Both the position numbers and the translations under genes were made by a program. The notes below the pieces were generated by a model. That model was given only the letters and a program-made list of their open reading frames with translations. It was not told the origin of the DNA and made no database searches. DNA of 64,000 nucleotides from positions 62,001 to 126,000 of the forward strand of contig DASRAU010000043.1 in the NCBI GenBank assembly GCA_035638075.1, given 5' to 3'. This document shows positions 44,831 to 53,320 of the stretch, in pieces (the stretch's first letter is position 1; every line of letters begins with the position of its first letter). This DNA comes from DASRAU01 sp035638075 (lineage in GTDB: Bacteria; Acidobacteriota; Polarisedimenticolia; Gp22-AA2).

Positions 44831-45681
44831 GGACGGCCGCCGCGCTCCTGCCCGGCGGCGGTCTTGAGGCGCGCGACACCCGCTGCGTCGATTGGGTCGA
44901 ACCGCTGCACGCGGATGGCGGCGAGCGCTTCTTTCCCTTCGGCCGACTTCGGGAGCCGCTCGAGGCCCTTGAGAACCGTCGCGCCCGGCTTTGCGGATTT
45001 CGGGAGCGCGCAGACGAGCCCGGCGGGGAACGCTTCCGACCGCGCCACGATCGCCAGGTCGGCGCCGAACGGCAGCGAGGCGAGAGATGACGTCGCTGCC
45101 GCATCGAGCACGACGGCGAGCTTGTCTCCGGTCGCCGCGCGCCGCAGCGCCTGCAGCGGAGCGGCGTTGAAGGTCACCCGGGCACCGTCGGGGATGACTC
45201 CGAAGTCTTTCTTGAACGCGTGACGGATGAACCCATCCGCATATCCCGCGGTGCCGGTGACCTCCCAGCCCGCGAGGTCCGCCGGCTTCGCGACGCTCCC
45301 CTTGTGCACAACGAGGGCGAAACGCTCCGGCTCGCCCGGGGCCGCGACGATGCTCAGCCGCGGTTCGAGCCCGAGATCTTTTTCGTGCGCGACGAAGAAC
45401 GGGATCGGAACGGCCGCGAGCAGGGTTTCGGTCGCGCGCAGGGCCGTGAGCCCGGACGCTTCGCTCTCGTAGTAGGCGGCGCTGACCGATCCCGCCGGGA
45501 GGCTCGCCGTCTTCTCGAGCGCGCGCGCCAGCTGCTCCATGGTCGGCCCGGCCTGCGCCGTGTCACCGGGGGAGCCGGGGGAGCAGAACACCAGCGACGC
45601 TGCCTGGAGCGAAGACGCGGCCGCCGCGTGCAGCAGGCACGCGACGAGCAGCAGGCCGAAGCGGCGCGCGAAGATCGGCAT
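44827..45681 (-). CDS. PhnD/SsuA/transferrin-type periplasmic binding protein
   Basis: 284 residues. A signal peptide (ending SLQAA) is followed by a two-lobed binding-protein fold: FVAHEKDLGLEP, ERFALVVHKGSVAKPADLAGWEV and AAPLQALRRAATGDKLAVVLD match PhnD-like proteins (strand, KPADLKG motif, invariant acidic site). No ABC permease or ATPase is encoded nearby; instead the operon ends in a TonB receptor. ATG 45681 follows TATGCT by 9 bases; longer frames would run into the tRNA-Arg gene. Confidence 0.75.
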   Translation of the reverse strand: MPIFARRFGLLLVACLLHAAAASSLQAASLVFCSPGSPGDTAQAGPTMEQLARALEKTASLPAGSVSAAYYESEASGLTALRATETLLAAVPIPFFVAHEKDLGLEPRLSIVAAPGEPERFALVVHKGSVAKPADLAGWEVTGTAGYADGFIRHAFKKDFGVIPDGARVTFNAAPLQALRRAATGDKLAVVLDAAATSSLASLPFGADLAIVARSEAFPAGLVCALPKSAKPGATVLKGLERLPKSAEGKEALAAIRVQRFDPIDAAGVARLKTAAGQERGGRP

Positions 45682-45690
45682 CACGCTCGA

Positions 45691-45696
45691 AGCATA
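45691..45696 (-). promoter_or_regulatory. -10 element (TATGCT) of the receptor operon
   Basis: Minus-strand TATGCT ends 9 bases before ATG 45681; no Shine-Dalgarno, so leaderless. It would start the four-gene message reaching 38603. Confidence 0.45.
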
Positions 45697-45788
45697 TCGC
45701 GGAGGATGACCGGGCCGCGCTCGAAGCGGCGACCGGGCCGCGCGCGCCAGGGGAGCGTGGTATCTTCCTGCGTCGCACCCCGCACAAC

Positions 45789-45865
45789 GCGCCCGTAGCT
45801 CAGCTGGATAGAGCACCGGACTTCGAATCCGGTGGTCGGGGGTTCGAACCCCTCCGGGCGCGCCA
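45789..45865 (+). tRNA. tRNA-Arg (TCG)
   Basis: Acceptor GCGCCCG/CGGGCGC, anticodon stem CCGGA/TCCGG with loop CTTCGAA giving TCG, discriminator G, encoded CCA at 45863-45865. It ends 2 bases before the convergent amidohydrolase stop codon. Confidence 0.95.
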
Positions 45866-45867
45866 GC

Positions 45868-47697
45868 CTAGCGGCCGGCGACGCCGTCCGGAAGCGCCGG
45901 TGTCGCCAGCGACCAGTCGCCGAAGATGGGCTTCCCGCCGAACAGCGTCAGCAGCACCTTCGTCTCGGAGATCTGCGCCGGTGGAATGGCGAACAGGTTC
46001 CGATCGAGCACGATGAGATCGGCGAGCTTGCCGGTCTCGATCGAGCCGGTTGTGTCGTCCTGGAAGTTGACGTAGGCGGCGTCGAGCGTGAAGGCGGCGA
46101 GGGCGTCGCGCAGGTCGATGCGCTCGTCGGGGAGATAGGGCGTCTTCGTCTCGCCGTTCGGTCCCATGCGGGTGACCGCGACCTCCAGCTCCTCGAGAGG
46201 ATTGGCGCTCGACACCGACCAGTCGCTGCCGAAGGCGATCACCGCGCCGCTTCGGAGCAGCGAGCCGATCGGATAGATGAAGCGCTGCCGTTCGGCGTCG
46301 AGGAACGGCAGCGTCAGCTCGGTGATGTAGTCGTCGGCGAATGCCCACAGCGGCTGGAAGTTCGCCACCACCCCGAGCGTGCGGAAGCGTGGGATGTCGG
46401 TGGGGTCGAAGAGCTGGATGTGCGCCATGTGGTGACGCGCGTCGCGGGCCCCGTTGGTGCGGCGCGCCGCCTCGACCGCGTCGAGGCACTGCCGGATGGC
46501 GGCATCGCCGATCGCATGGAAATGGACCTGGAAGCCGTCATGGTCGAGCTCGGTGACCGCCTTCTTCAGCAGCTCCGGCTCGACCATCGACAGCCCTTTC
46601 TGCTCCCCCTTTCCGACATACGGCTTGAGCAGGGCGGCGGTCTGTGCCTCGAAGACGCCGTCCTGCATGATCTTGACCGTCGTGGCGCGCACGTTGCCGC
46701 GGGTGAAGGTCCGCCGCTCGTTCAGGAAGGCCGGGATCTGCTCGAGCCCTTTTGATCGCTCCCACCAGAGCGACGCGACCACGCGGGCCGTCAGCTCACC
46801 GGCGGCATCCAGGGCCCGGTAGGTCTCGAGGTCCTCCGGGCCGACGGAGGCGTCCTGGAAGGATGTCACGCCGTATCGGGCCAGCATCCTGAGGGCGTAG
46901 CGCAGGCCGGTCTTGCGTTCTTCCTGGGTATACGGCGGGATCTTGTCCGCCACCAGCGACATCGCGGAATCCTGGAGGCTGCCGACCGCTTCTCCGGTCT
47001 TCGGATCGCGATCGATGCGGCCGCCGGCCGGATCCGGCGTGGTCTTCGTGATGCCGGCGATCTCGAGCGCCTTGCTGTTGACCCAGGCCGTGTGGCCGTC
47101 TTTCGACTCGAGGTAGGCTGGACGGCCGGGAAGGACCGCGTCGAGCAGACGCTTGTCCGGGATCCCGCCCGGGAAGGCCGGAAGCAGCCAGCCGTCGCCG
47201 CGGATCCAGGACGCAGACGGGTGCGCCGCCGCGTACTCCGCCACCTTCTTCGTGTAGGCCTCCTTCGTCGTCTGATCGTGGAGGTTGCAGGAGACGGACA
47301 TCGACGTCCCGCTGGAGATCGGGTGGATATGGGCGTCCTGGAAGGCGGGCAGGACCATGCGTCCGCCGAGGTCGACCACCCTGGTCTTCGGACCGATGTA
47401 GGCCGCGGCTTCTTTCGAGCCGCCGACGTAGACGATCTTGTCACCCTTGATCGCCACCGCCTCGGCCCAGGAGCGCACCGCATCCACGGTGTAGACCGGG
47501 CCGCCGTGCAGGACGACGTCGGCCCGCGTCTTGGCCGTCGAACCACCGCCCGGTGCCGCGCCCGCGCCGGCCCCCTGCGGACCCGTCGGCCCGGTCTGTG
47601 CCGGGGTCGGAGGTGCAGCGATTCCCGGGCCCGCCGTGGCCCACGCCGTCACCGTCGCCAGGAGCAGGACAAGAGGAAGGGGAGACCGGGTGCGCAT
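45868..47697 (-). CDS. Exported YtcJ-like amidohydrolase
   Basis: 609 residues. A signal peptide (about 1-27) and a Gly/Pro-rich linker are followed by a metal-dependent hydrolase fold: N-terminal beta sandwich, metal motif DAHIHP near 120, HFHAIGD, a second His in HMAHIQLF, the catalytic Asp in GSDWSVSS, and GSIETGKLADLIVLDRN at the C-terminal sandwich. The order matches YtcJ-type enzymes; the substrate is unknown. Signal-bearing members are common in soil bacteria. Confidence 0.9.
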   Translation of the reverse strand: MRTRSPLPLVLLLATVTAWATAGPGIAAPPTPAQTGPTGPQGAGAGAAPGGGSTAKTRADVVLHGGPVYTVDAVRSWAEAVAIKGDKIVYVGGSKEAAAYIGPKTRVVDLGGRMVLPAFQDAHIHPISSGTSMSVSCNLHDQTTKEAYTKKVAEYAAAHPSASWIRGDGWLLPAFPGGIPDKRLLDAVLPGRPAYLESKDGHTAWVNSKALEIAGITKTTPDPAGGRIDRDPKTGEAVGSLQDSAMSLVADKIPPYTQEERKTGLRYALRMLARYGVTSFQDASVGPEDLETYRALDAAGELTARVVASLWWERSKGLEQIPAFLNERRTFTRGNVRATTVKIMQDGVFEAQTAALLKPYVGKGEQKGLSMVEPELLKKAVTELDHDGFQVHFHAIGDAAIRQCLDAVEAARRTNGARDARHHMAHIQLFDPTDIPRFRTLGVVANFQPLWAFADDYITELTLPFLDAERQRFIYPIGSLLRSGAVIAFGSDWSVSSANPLEELEVAVTRMGPNGETKTPYLPDERIDLRDALAAFTLDAAYVNFQDDTTGSIETGKLADLIVLDRNLFAIPPAQISETKVLLTLFGGKPIFGDWSLATPALPDGVAGR

Positions 47698-47706
47698 CGT
47701 CGGGGA

Positions 47707-47722
47707 CCTCCGGCGCCGGAGG
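47707..47722. promoter_or_regulatory. 16-bp palindrome over the amidohydrolase Shine-Dalgarno
   Basis: CCTCCGGCGCCGGAGG. On the minus strand GGAGG lies 9 bases before ATG 47697 and is paired in the palindrome. It could be an RNA hairpin that limits initiation or a protein site in the divergent region. Confidence 0.35.
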
Positions 47723-47796
47723 TTACAAGACTGCAATCGCTTGCGCAATCGTGAGCCGAACACAATCTTCTGAGGCGAGAGCCGAGGAGGTCCGCC

Positions 47797-48432
47797 GTGT
47801 CGCTGGTCATCCGTTCGGTCGGTGCGTTCGCGATCCTGCAGGGAGTTCTCCTCGCCGCGCCCGCGGTGCTGTCGTCCCCGGGCAAGGGCCCCTCGGCGGC
47901 GAAGGCCGTCCATGCGGTGGCGACGCCCGAGGGCTGTCTGGCCCCGGCCGCGGAACCTTCCGACGTCGAGGCCTGCCACCACGTGGCGCTCGAGCTCGCG
48001 GGGCAGCGCGATTTCGACCGGGCCATCGCCATCGAATCGACTCTCTTCGAACGCCAGCCGGCGAATGCCGAGGTGGCGACCGCGCTCGCGCAGATGCAGG
48101 AGACGGGGCGCAAGGATGTCGTGCAGGCGCTGAAGATGTACCACGAGGCCCTGTACGCCTCGCCCGGCTATCCGGCGGCCCTGCTCGGCCTCGGGATCCA
48201 CTGGAAGGGGCGCGGCGAGAGCCGGATCGCGGAGCGCTACTTCGCCCGCGGCGCCAAGGAGAACCCGGAACAGCCGATCTTCCAGGTCCGCCTGGCCGAG
48301 GTGCTGATCGACGCCGGCCGGGGCCAGGAGGCCGCCCCGATCCTCCAGGCCGTGGCGGAGCGCTTCCCGGGCACCGGCGAGGCCGACGATGCCCGCCGCC
48401 TGATGTCCCGCACCAGCCTGGCCCGACCGTAA
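47797..48432 (+). CDS. Exported TPR protein
   Basis: 211 residues from GTG with GAGGAGG seven bases upstream. A signal peptide (about 1-26) is followed by TPR-type helices (ALELAGQRDFDRAIAIESTLFE, ALYASPGYPAALLGLGIHW, ERYFARGAKENPEQPIFQVR). Divergent from the amidohydrolase; no role known. Confidence 0.72.
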   Translation: MSLVIRSVGAFAILQGVLLAAPAVLSSPGKGPSAAKAVHAVATPEGCLAPAAEPSDVEACHHVALELAGQRDFDRAIAIESTLFERQPANAEVATALAQMQETGRKDVVQALKMYHEALYASPGYPAALLGLGIHWKGRGESRIAERYFARGAKENPEQPIFQVRLAEVLIDAGRGQEAAPILQAVAERFPGTGEADDARRLMSRTSLARP

Positions 48433-48521
48433 CTCCGACCCACCAAACCCCGAGTCACGCAGCCACCTGACCCGCGCCGCCGCTGGCGGCCCCGGGAACC
48501 CGACCGGCCCGGAGCGCGTTG

Positions 48522-48551
48522 TTGACGCTGCCGGCGGGGGTGCCCTATCCT
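48522..48551 (+). promoter_or_regulatory. Promoter of the tricorn-like protease gene
   Basis: TTGACG (48522-48527), 18-base spacer, TATCCT (48546-48551). GGAGGAG (48571-48577) serves as Shine-Dalgarno for ATG 48587. Confidence 0.6.
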
Positions 48552-48586
48552 CCCGGCTTTCCCGACTCGAGGAGGAGCGTTCCCCC

Positions 48587-51500
48587 ATGTCATTCGCTGC
48601 GGTCCGCCGTGCGGCCCTGCTTCTGTCCCTGGCGTTGCTTCCTTGCCTGGCCACCTCCGCCCAGGCGCTCGAGGAGTGCCGGCTGCTGCGCCAGCCCGAC
48701 ATCCAGGGGGATCGCATCGTCTTCGTGTACGCCGGCGATCTCTGGACCGTGCCGCGTTCGGGGGGTGTTGCGGCCCGCCTGACGACGCACGAAGGGCTCG
48801 AGCGCTTCCCCAAGCTGTCGCCCGACGGCAAGTCGGTCGCCTTCACGGCGGAGTACGACGGCAACTTCGACGCCTTCGTCGTGCCGGTGGAAGGGGGAGA
48901 TCCGGTCCGGCTGACGTTCCACCCCGATGTGGACCAGGTCGCCGACTGGTACCCGGACGGCAAGTCGGTCCTGCTGCGCTCGCAGCGGGCGTCGGCCATG
49001 CGGCGCTACGACCGTTTCTTCAAGGTGGCCGCGACCGGCGGCTTCGAGGAGCTGCTGCCGCTGCCGACCGGCGGCTACGCGACCTTCTCCGCCGACGCGA
49101 AGAAGATCGCCTTCGTTTCGCCCTCGTACGACAACCGGACCTGGAAGCGCTACAAGGGCGGCAACGCCCCCGAGATCTGGACCTACGACTTCGCCGCCAA
49201 CACGTCGGAAAAGATCACCGACTGGCCGGGCGCCGACGAGTGGCCGATGTGGTGGAAGGACACCATCTACTACGCCTCCGATCGGGGCGGCCGCACCGCC
49301 AACCTCTGGGCCTACGACCTCAGGACGAAGCAGCACCGCCAGGTCACCCACTTCGACGAGTACGACGTCAAGTGGCCGAGCATCGGGGGAGACAGCATCG
49401 TCTTCGAGAACGGCGGGTCGCTCTACGTCCTCGACCTGCCGTCCGACAAGCCGGTGGCGGTCAAGGTGCTCGTGCCGGACGACCGGCCGGCCACCCGTCC
49501 GGAGCTGCGCAACGTCTCCCGCTTCATCAACGGCTATGACCTGTCGCCGTCGGCGAAGCGGGCGGTCTTCGAGGCGCGCGGCGATCTCTTCACCGTGCCG
49601 GCGGAGAAGGGGGACGTCCGCAACCTGACCCATTCTCCCGGCTCGCGCGAGCGTGACCCGGCCTGGTCGCCCGACGGGAAATGGATCGCCTACCTGTCGG
49701 ACGCGAGCGGCGAGTACCAGATCCACGTCGTCGGCAGCGACGGGAAGACGCCCGACCGCCAGGTGACCAAGGAGGGCGCGACCTTCCGCTATCCGCCGCG
49801 CTGGTCCCCCGACTCGAAGAAGGTGGCCTTCTCAGACAAGACGATGACCGTCTGGTACGCCGACGTGGAGAGCGGGAAGATCACGAAGATCGACAAGAGC
49901 GATTTCGGCGAGATGTTCGACTACGCCTGGTCGCCCGACTCCCGCTACGTCGCCTTCTCGCGCCCGGAACGCAACGGCATGAACCGCGTGATGATCTACG
50001 CCCTGGAGGGCGGGAAGCTGTCTCCCGTGTCGAGCGGTCTCTACGACGATTTCTCGCCGGCCTGGGAGCCGGGCGGCGACTACCTCTACTTCATCTCCCG
50101 CCGGACTCTGAACCCGCGTTTCGGCGCTTTCGAGCTGGACTTCCAGTTCTCCGCCACCGATCGGATCTACGCGGCGGCCCTGCGCCAAGGCGTCGCCTCG
50201 CCGGTCGCGCCGCAGAGCGACGAGGAGAAGGGCGACGAGGACAAGGACAAGGACAAGGATAAGGATAAGGATAAGGATAAGGACAAGAAGGACGCGGACA
50301 AGGCCGACAAGAAAGACGACGCCAACGGAAAAGGCGACAAGGGCGCGGCCGACAAGAAAGCCGGCGACAAGGGGGACAAGGACGCGAAGGGGGAGAAGAA
50401 GGACGCTCCCAAGCCGATCTCCATCGACTTCGACGGGATCGCCTCCCGCATCGCCGAGATCCCCGTCCCGCCCAGCCGGTACCGCAGCCTCTATGCGATC
50501 AAGGGCAAGCTCCTCTACGCGCGCCTCGAGGAGCCGGACAACTTCGACGGGCCCAACGCCCCGGGAGCGCAGGCCACGATCCTGCAATACGACTTGGAGA
50601 AGCGGAAGGAGGCCACCGTTCTCGCCAAGGTCGATCCCGGCTTCGCCGTGAGCAAGGACGGCTCGAAGCTCCTCTACCAGGTCGGCGAGTCCTTCGGCAT
50701 CGTCGACGCTTCCGAGGGCAAGAAGCCCGGGGACGGCAAGATCGAAACCGGCAATCTCACCACCGTCGTCGACCCGCGCCAGGAATGGATGCAGATGTTC
50801 AACGAGGCGTGGCGGCTGGAGCGGGACTTCTACTACGACCCGAACATGGGCGGCCTCGACTGGAAGGCGGTCGGGGAACGCTACCGCAAGCTGGTGCCGT
50901 ACGTCGCGCACCGCTCGGACCTGAACTACATTCTCGGTGAGCTGATCGGCGAGCTGTCCACGTCGCACACCTACGTGAGCGGCGGCGACCAGCCGCAGAC
51001 CCCCCGTATTGATGTTGGGCTGCTCGGCGCCGACTACACGCTCGACGCGAAGAGCGGGCGCTACCGCTTCCAGACCATTTACCGTGACCGGGACTGGAAC
51101 GGCCCGACGGCGGCGCCCCTCGGCGAGCCGGGCATCGAGGTCAAGCCGGGCGACTACCTGCTCGAGGTGAACGGCGTCCCGCTGAAAGCGCCGACCAACA
51201 TCTACGCCGCGTTCCAGGGGACGACCGGTAAGCAGACGACGATCGTCGTCGGGTCCTCACCGGACGACGCGAAGCCGCGCACCTTCACGGTGACGCCGGC
51301 GCGCGAGGAGACCTCGCTGCGCTACATGGCGTGGGTGGCGGCGAACCGGGCCCGCGTGGACGAGGCGACCGGGGGGCGCGTCGCCTATGTGCACGTCCCG
51401 AACACGGCCATCCAGGGGATCCAGGAGTTCACCAAGCAGTACTACCCGCAGATCGGCAAGGACGGGATCATCGTGGACGACCGCTTCAACGGGGGCGGCT

Positions 51501-51982
51501 TCATCCCCGACTTCTTCGTCAACCGCCTGCGCCAGACCACCTGGGCGGCCTGGAACAACCGGGACGGATTCGGGTTCGTCACCCCGAACGCCTCGATCGA
51601 CGGGCCGAAGTGCATCCTTATTAATCAGTACGCCGGCTCGGGGGGGGACGCCTTCCCGTACTTCTTCCGCCAGCAGGGGGTCGGCCCGGTGATCGGGATG
51701 CGGACCTGGGGCGGGCTCGTCGGCATCAGCCACGGGCTGCCGCTGGTGGACGGCGGCGCCGTCACCATGCCCGACTTCGGGTTCTGGGATCCGAAAACGC
51801 GACAGTGGATGGTCGAGAACCACGGCGTCGATCCCGACATCGAGGTGGAAAATGCCCCGGACAAGATGGTCTCCGGCCACGATCCGCAGCTCGAGCGCGC
51901 CATCCAGTACGTGCTGGACGAGCTGAAGAAGAACCCGGTGAAGCGGCCGGCCCCGCCGGACTTCAAAGTCCAGTCGAAGTAG
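48587..51982 (+). CDS. Tricorn-like protease, exported
   Basis: 1131 residues. Signal peptide (1-26, ending AQA); PD40/WD40-like propeller repeats (about 30-540, e.g. KLSPDGKSVAFTAEYDGN, DPAWSPDGKWIAYLSD); an Asp/Lys-rich low-complexity insert (about 545-605); a core domain with STSHTYV carrying the Ser-His pair near 790; a PDZ domain (GIEVKPGDYLLEVNGVPL, about 845); and a peptidase-S41 domain with the nucleophile in YAGSGGDAFPYFF near 1018 and ENHGVDPD. It would degrade peptides in the periplasm. Confidence 0.93.
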   Translation: MSFAAVRRAALLLSLALLPCLATSAQALEECRLLRQPDIQGDRIVFVYAGDLWTVPRSGGVAARLTTHEGLERFPKLSPDGKSVAFTAEYDGNFDAFVVPVEGGDPVRLTFHPDVDQVADWYPDGKSVLLRSQRASAMRRYDRFFKVAATGGFEELLPLPTGGYATFSADAKKIAFVSPSYDNRTWKRYKGGNAPEIWTYDFAANTSEKITDWPGADEWPMWWKDTIYYASDRGGRTANLWAYDLRTKQHRQVTHFDEYDVKWPSIGGDSIVFENGGSLYVLDLPSDKPVAVKVLVPDDRPATRPELRNVSRFINGYDLSPSAKRAVFEARGDLFTVPAEKGDVRNLTHSPGSRERDPAWSPDGKWIAYLSDASGEYQIHVVGSDGKTPDRQVTKEGATFRYPPRWSPDSKKVAFSDKTMTVWYADVESGKITKIDKSDFGEMFDYAWSPDSRYVAFSRPERNGMNRVMIYALEGGKLSPVSSGLYDDFSPAWEPGGDYLYFISRRTLNPRFGAFELDFQFSATDRIYAAALRQGVASPVAPQSDEEKGDEDKDKDKDKDKDKDKDKKDADKADKKDDANGKGDKGAADKKAGDKGDKDAKGEKKDAPKPISIDFDGIASRIAEIPVPPSRYRSLYAIKGKLLYARLEEPDNFDGPNAPGAQATILQYDLEKRKEATVLAKVDPGFAVSKDGSKLLYQVGESFGIVDASEGKKPGDGKIETGNLTTVVDPRQEWMQMFNEAWRLERDFYYDPNMGGLDWKAVGERYRKLVPYVAHRSDLNYILGELIGELSTSHTYVSGGDQPQTPRIDVGLLGADYTLDAKSGRYRFQTIYRDRDWNGPTAAPLGEPGIEVKPGDYLLEVNGVPLKAPTNIYAAFQGTTGKQTTIVVGSSPDDAKPRTFTVTPAREETSLRYMAWVAANRARVDEATGGRVAYVHVPNTAIQGIQEFTKQYYPQIGKDGIIVDDRFNGGGFIPDFFVNRLRQTTWAAWNNRDGFGFVTPNASIDGPKCILINQYAGSGGDAFPYFFRQQGVGPVIGMRTWGGLVGISHGLPLVDGGAVTMPDFGFWDPKTRQWMVENHGVDPDIEVENAPDKMVSGHDPQLERAIQYVLDELKKNPVKRPAPPDFKVQSK
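50240..50287 (+). repeat. GAYAAG hexamer tandem repeat inside the protease gene
   Basis: Eight tandem GAC/GAT-AAG units encoding (Asp-Lys)8, the core of the acidic/basic linker between propeller and core domain. It is a likely site of slipped-strand length variation in steps of two residues. Confidence 0.8.
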
Positions 51983-51985
51983 TCG

Positions 51986-52966
51986 TCAGGCCGGGCCGAG
52001 GGTCATCGTCATCGGCCCCTTGACGAGGACCCTGATGCGCGTCGGGGCCGGCGCGCCGCCGGGCGTACCGCCCTGCGTCCCGGTCCCCGAGCTGCCGTCG
52101 GAGTTCATCGTCAGGCCGGGTGGCAGCGGGATGTCCGCGGTCATCGTCAGGTCGAGATCGACCTGGATGGTGCGGAAGGTGCCGTTGGAGAGATCGAAGA
52201 TCGCCGAGCCGGTGCCGCCGCCGGCCATTTCCAGCTTCTGCCCCTGCCCGACCGTCATCGAGGCGGCTTCCGGAAGCGTCTGCTTCACGTCGAAGGTCGC
52301 CTCCTTGCGGGTCAGCGTCTTCAGCGTATAGAGCCAGACCGCCTGCACCTGGCGCTCGCCCTTTCCGGAAGGACCAGGAAGGGTCATGGTCGTCTTCGTC
52401 TCGAAGGTGTCTCCGGGGCGCAGGTCCTTGTCGGGGAGGACGGGAAGCGAATCGGCGACGCGCTCCCGCACCCGCTTGGGGATTCCTTCGGTCGCGCTGT
52501 CGCCCGCATCGAGGATCGCCTGGCGGCCGTCGGCGGTGACGTGTCCCTGCGAGGGCGGCTTCTCGGCCGCCTTGTCGAGCGACGGGATGGCGCGCGTCTG
52601 GCCGCCCTGGGTCAGCGTTCCCTTCGCCTCGAGGATCCTGTATTCGAAGGGAAGGGTGCCGTCGGCGTTGCGCGTCTTCGTCTGCAGCCGGGCCTTCGAA
52701 GAGACCTCCTGCTTGATCTCGCCGGTCATCGACTGCAGCAGAGCCAGGAGCGGCGCGGGCACCGAAGCCGGGTCGAAGGTCATGGTGAGGTTGAGTCCGA
52801 GCGCCTGCTCGTAGCTGGCCTGGGGCTTGAAACCGTAGCGCAGCCGGACCGAATCGGCCGCGGAGGCCTCGGAGAGGAGCGCGCAGGCGCCAAGAACCGC
52901 GATCGTCAAGGCCGGCCGCACGCGACTTCTTGCGGGAATCGCCTGCGGCAGCGTCACTCTGGGCAT
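51986..52966 (-). CDS. Secreted protein of unknown function
   Basis: 326 residues. A signal peptide (ending SEASA) is followed by a mostly beta-strand domain (VRLRYGFKPQASYEQALGLNLTMTF; GDTFETKTTMTLPG; DLDLTMTADIPLPPG) and a Gly/Pro-rich C terminus. It resembles DUF6263-type lipid/surface proteins, but this is a weak impression. TAGTCT lies 9 bases before the ATG on the minus strand. Convergent with the protease gene, 3 bases apart. Confidence 0.65.
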   Translation of the reverse strand: MPRVTLPQAIPARSRVRPALTIAVLGACALLSEASAADSVRLRYGFKPQASYEQALGLNLTMTFDPASVPAPLLALLQSMTGEIKQEVSSKARLQTKTRNADGTLPFEYRILEAKGTLTQGGQTRAIPSLDKAAEKPPSQGHVTADGRQAILDAGDSATEGIPKRVRERVADSLPVLPDKDLRPGDTFETKTTMTLPGPSGKGERQVQAVWLYTLKTLTRKEATFDVKQTLPEAASMTVGQGQKLEMAGGGTGSAIFDLSNGTFRTIQVDLDLTMTADIPLPPGLTMNSDGSSGTGTQGGTPGGAPAPTRIRVLVKGPMTMTLGPA

Positions 52967-52975
52967 CGGGCGCGG

Positions 52976-52981
52976 AGACTA
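52976..52981 (-). promoter_or_regulatory. -10 element (TAGTCT) for a leaderless transcript
   Basis: Minus-strand TAGTCT ends 9 bases before ATG 52966. Confidence 0.4.
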
Positions 52982-53115
52982 CCCCACGGTCCGGGGGAGG
53001 TCAAGGCGAGCGCGGGGCGAAATGCCACGCGCGCGAGGCGAAACGCCCCATCCCCCACTCCTCATGCGTCCGGGACCGGGGCGCGCGCGCGTGGTGTAGA
53101 GTGCCCGGCGGCGTC

Positions 53116-53197
53116 GCGAAAGTGGCGGAACCGGCAGACGCGCTGGACTTAGGATCCAGTGGGGCAACCCATGAGGGTTCGAATCCCTCCTTTCGCA
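53116..53197 (+). tRNA. tRNA-Leu (TAG)
   Basis: Class II tRNA with a long variable arm: acceptor GCGAAAG/CTTTCGC, anticodon stem CTGGA/TCCAG with loop CTTAGGA giving TAG, discriminator A, CCA not encoded. TAGAGT at 53097-53102 is a likely -10. Confidence 0.95.
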
Positions 53198-53210
53198 CGC
53201 CTCGCGACTC

Positions 53211-53239
53211 TTGCGGCGGGGCTGGCCCTCTGCTAGAGT
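53211..53239 (+). promoter_or_regulatory. Promoter of the tig-clpP-clpX-lon cluster
   Basis: TTGCGG (53211-53216), 17-base spacer, extended -10 TGC-TAGAGT (53234-53239). The leader is about 75 bases to ATG 53321. No heat-shock (sigma-32) or CIRCE-type element was seen. Confidence 0.5.
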
Positions 53240-53320
53240 CCGACGCGTGTCGAAAGGAAGACCGTAGCGCCGTCGAAGACGGACCCCTCCTGTAGCCTTC
53301 CCCAGAGACCGACGACGACG

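Noticed and set aside
45682..45816. Longer start for the PhnD-like gene
   Set aside because: It would run through the tRNA-Arg gene on the opposite strand and move the signal peptide away from the N terminus; ATG 45681 sits right before the signal peptide.
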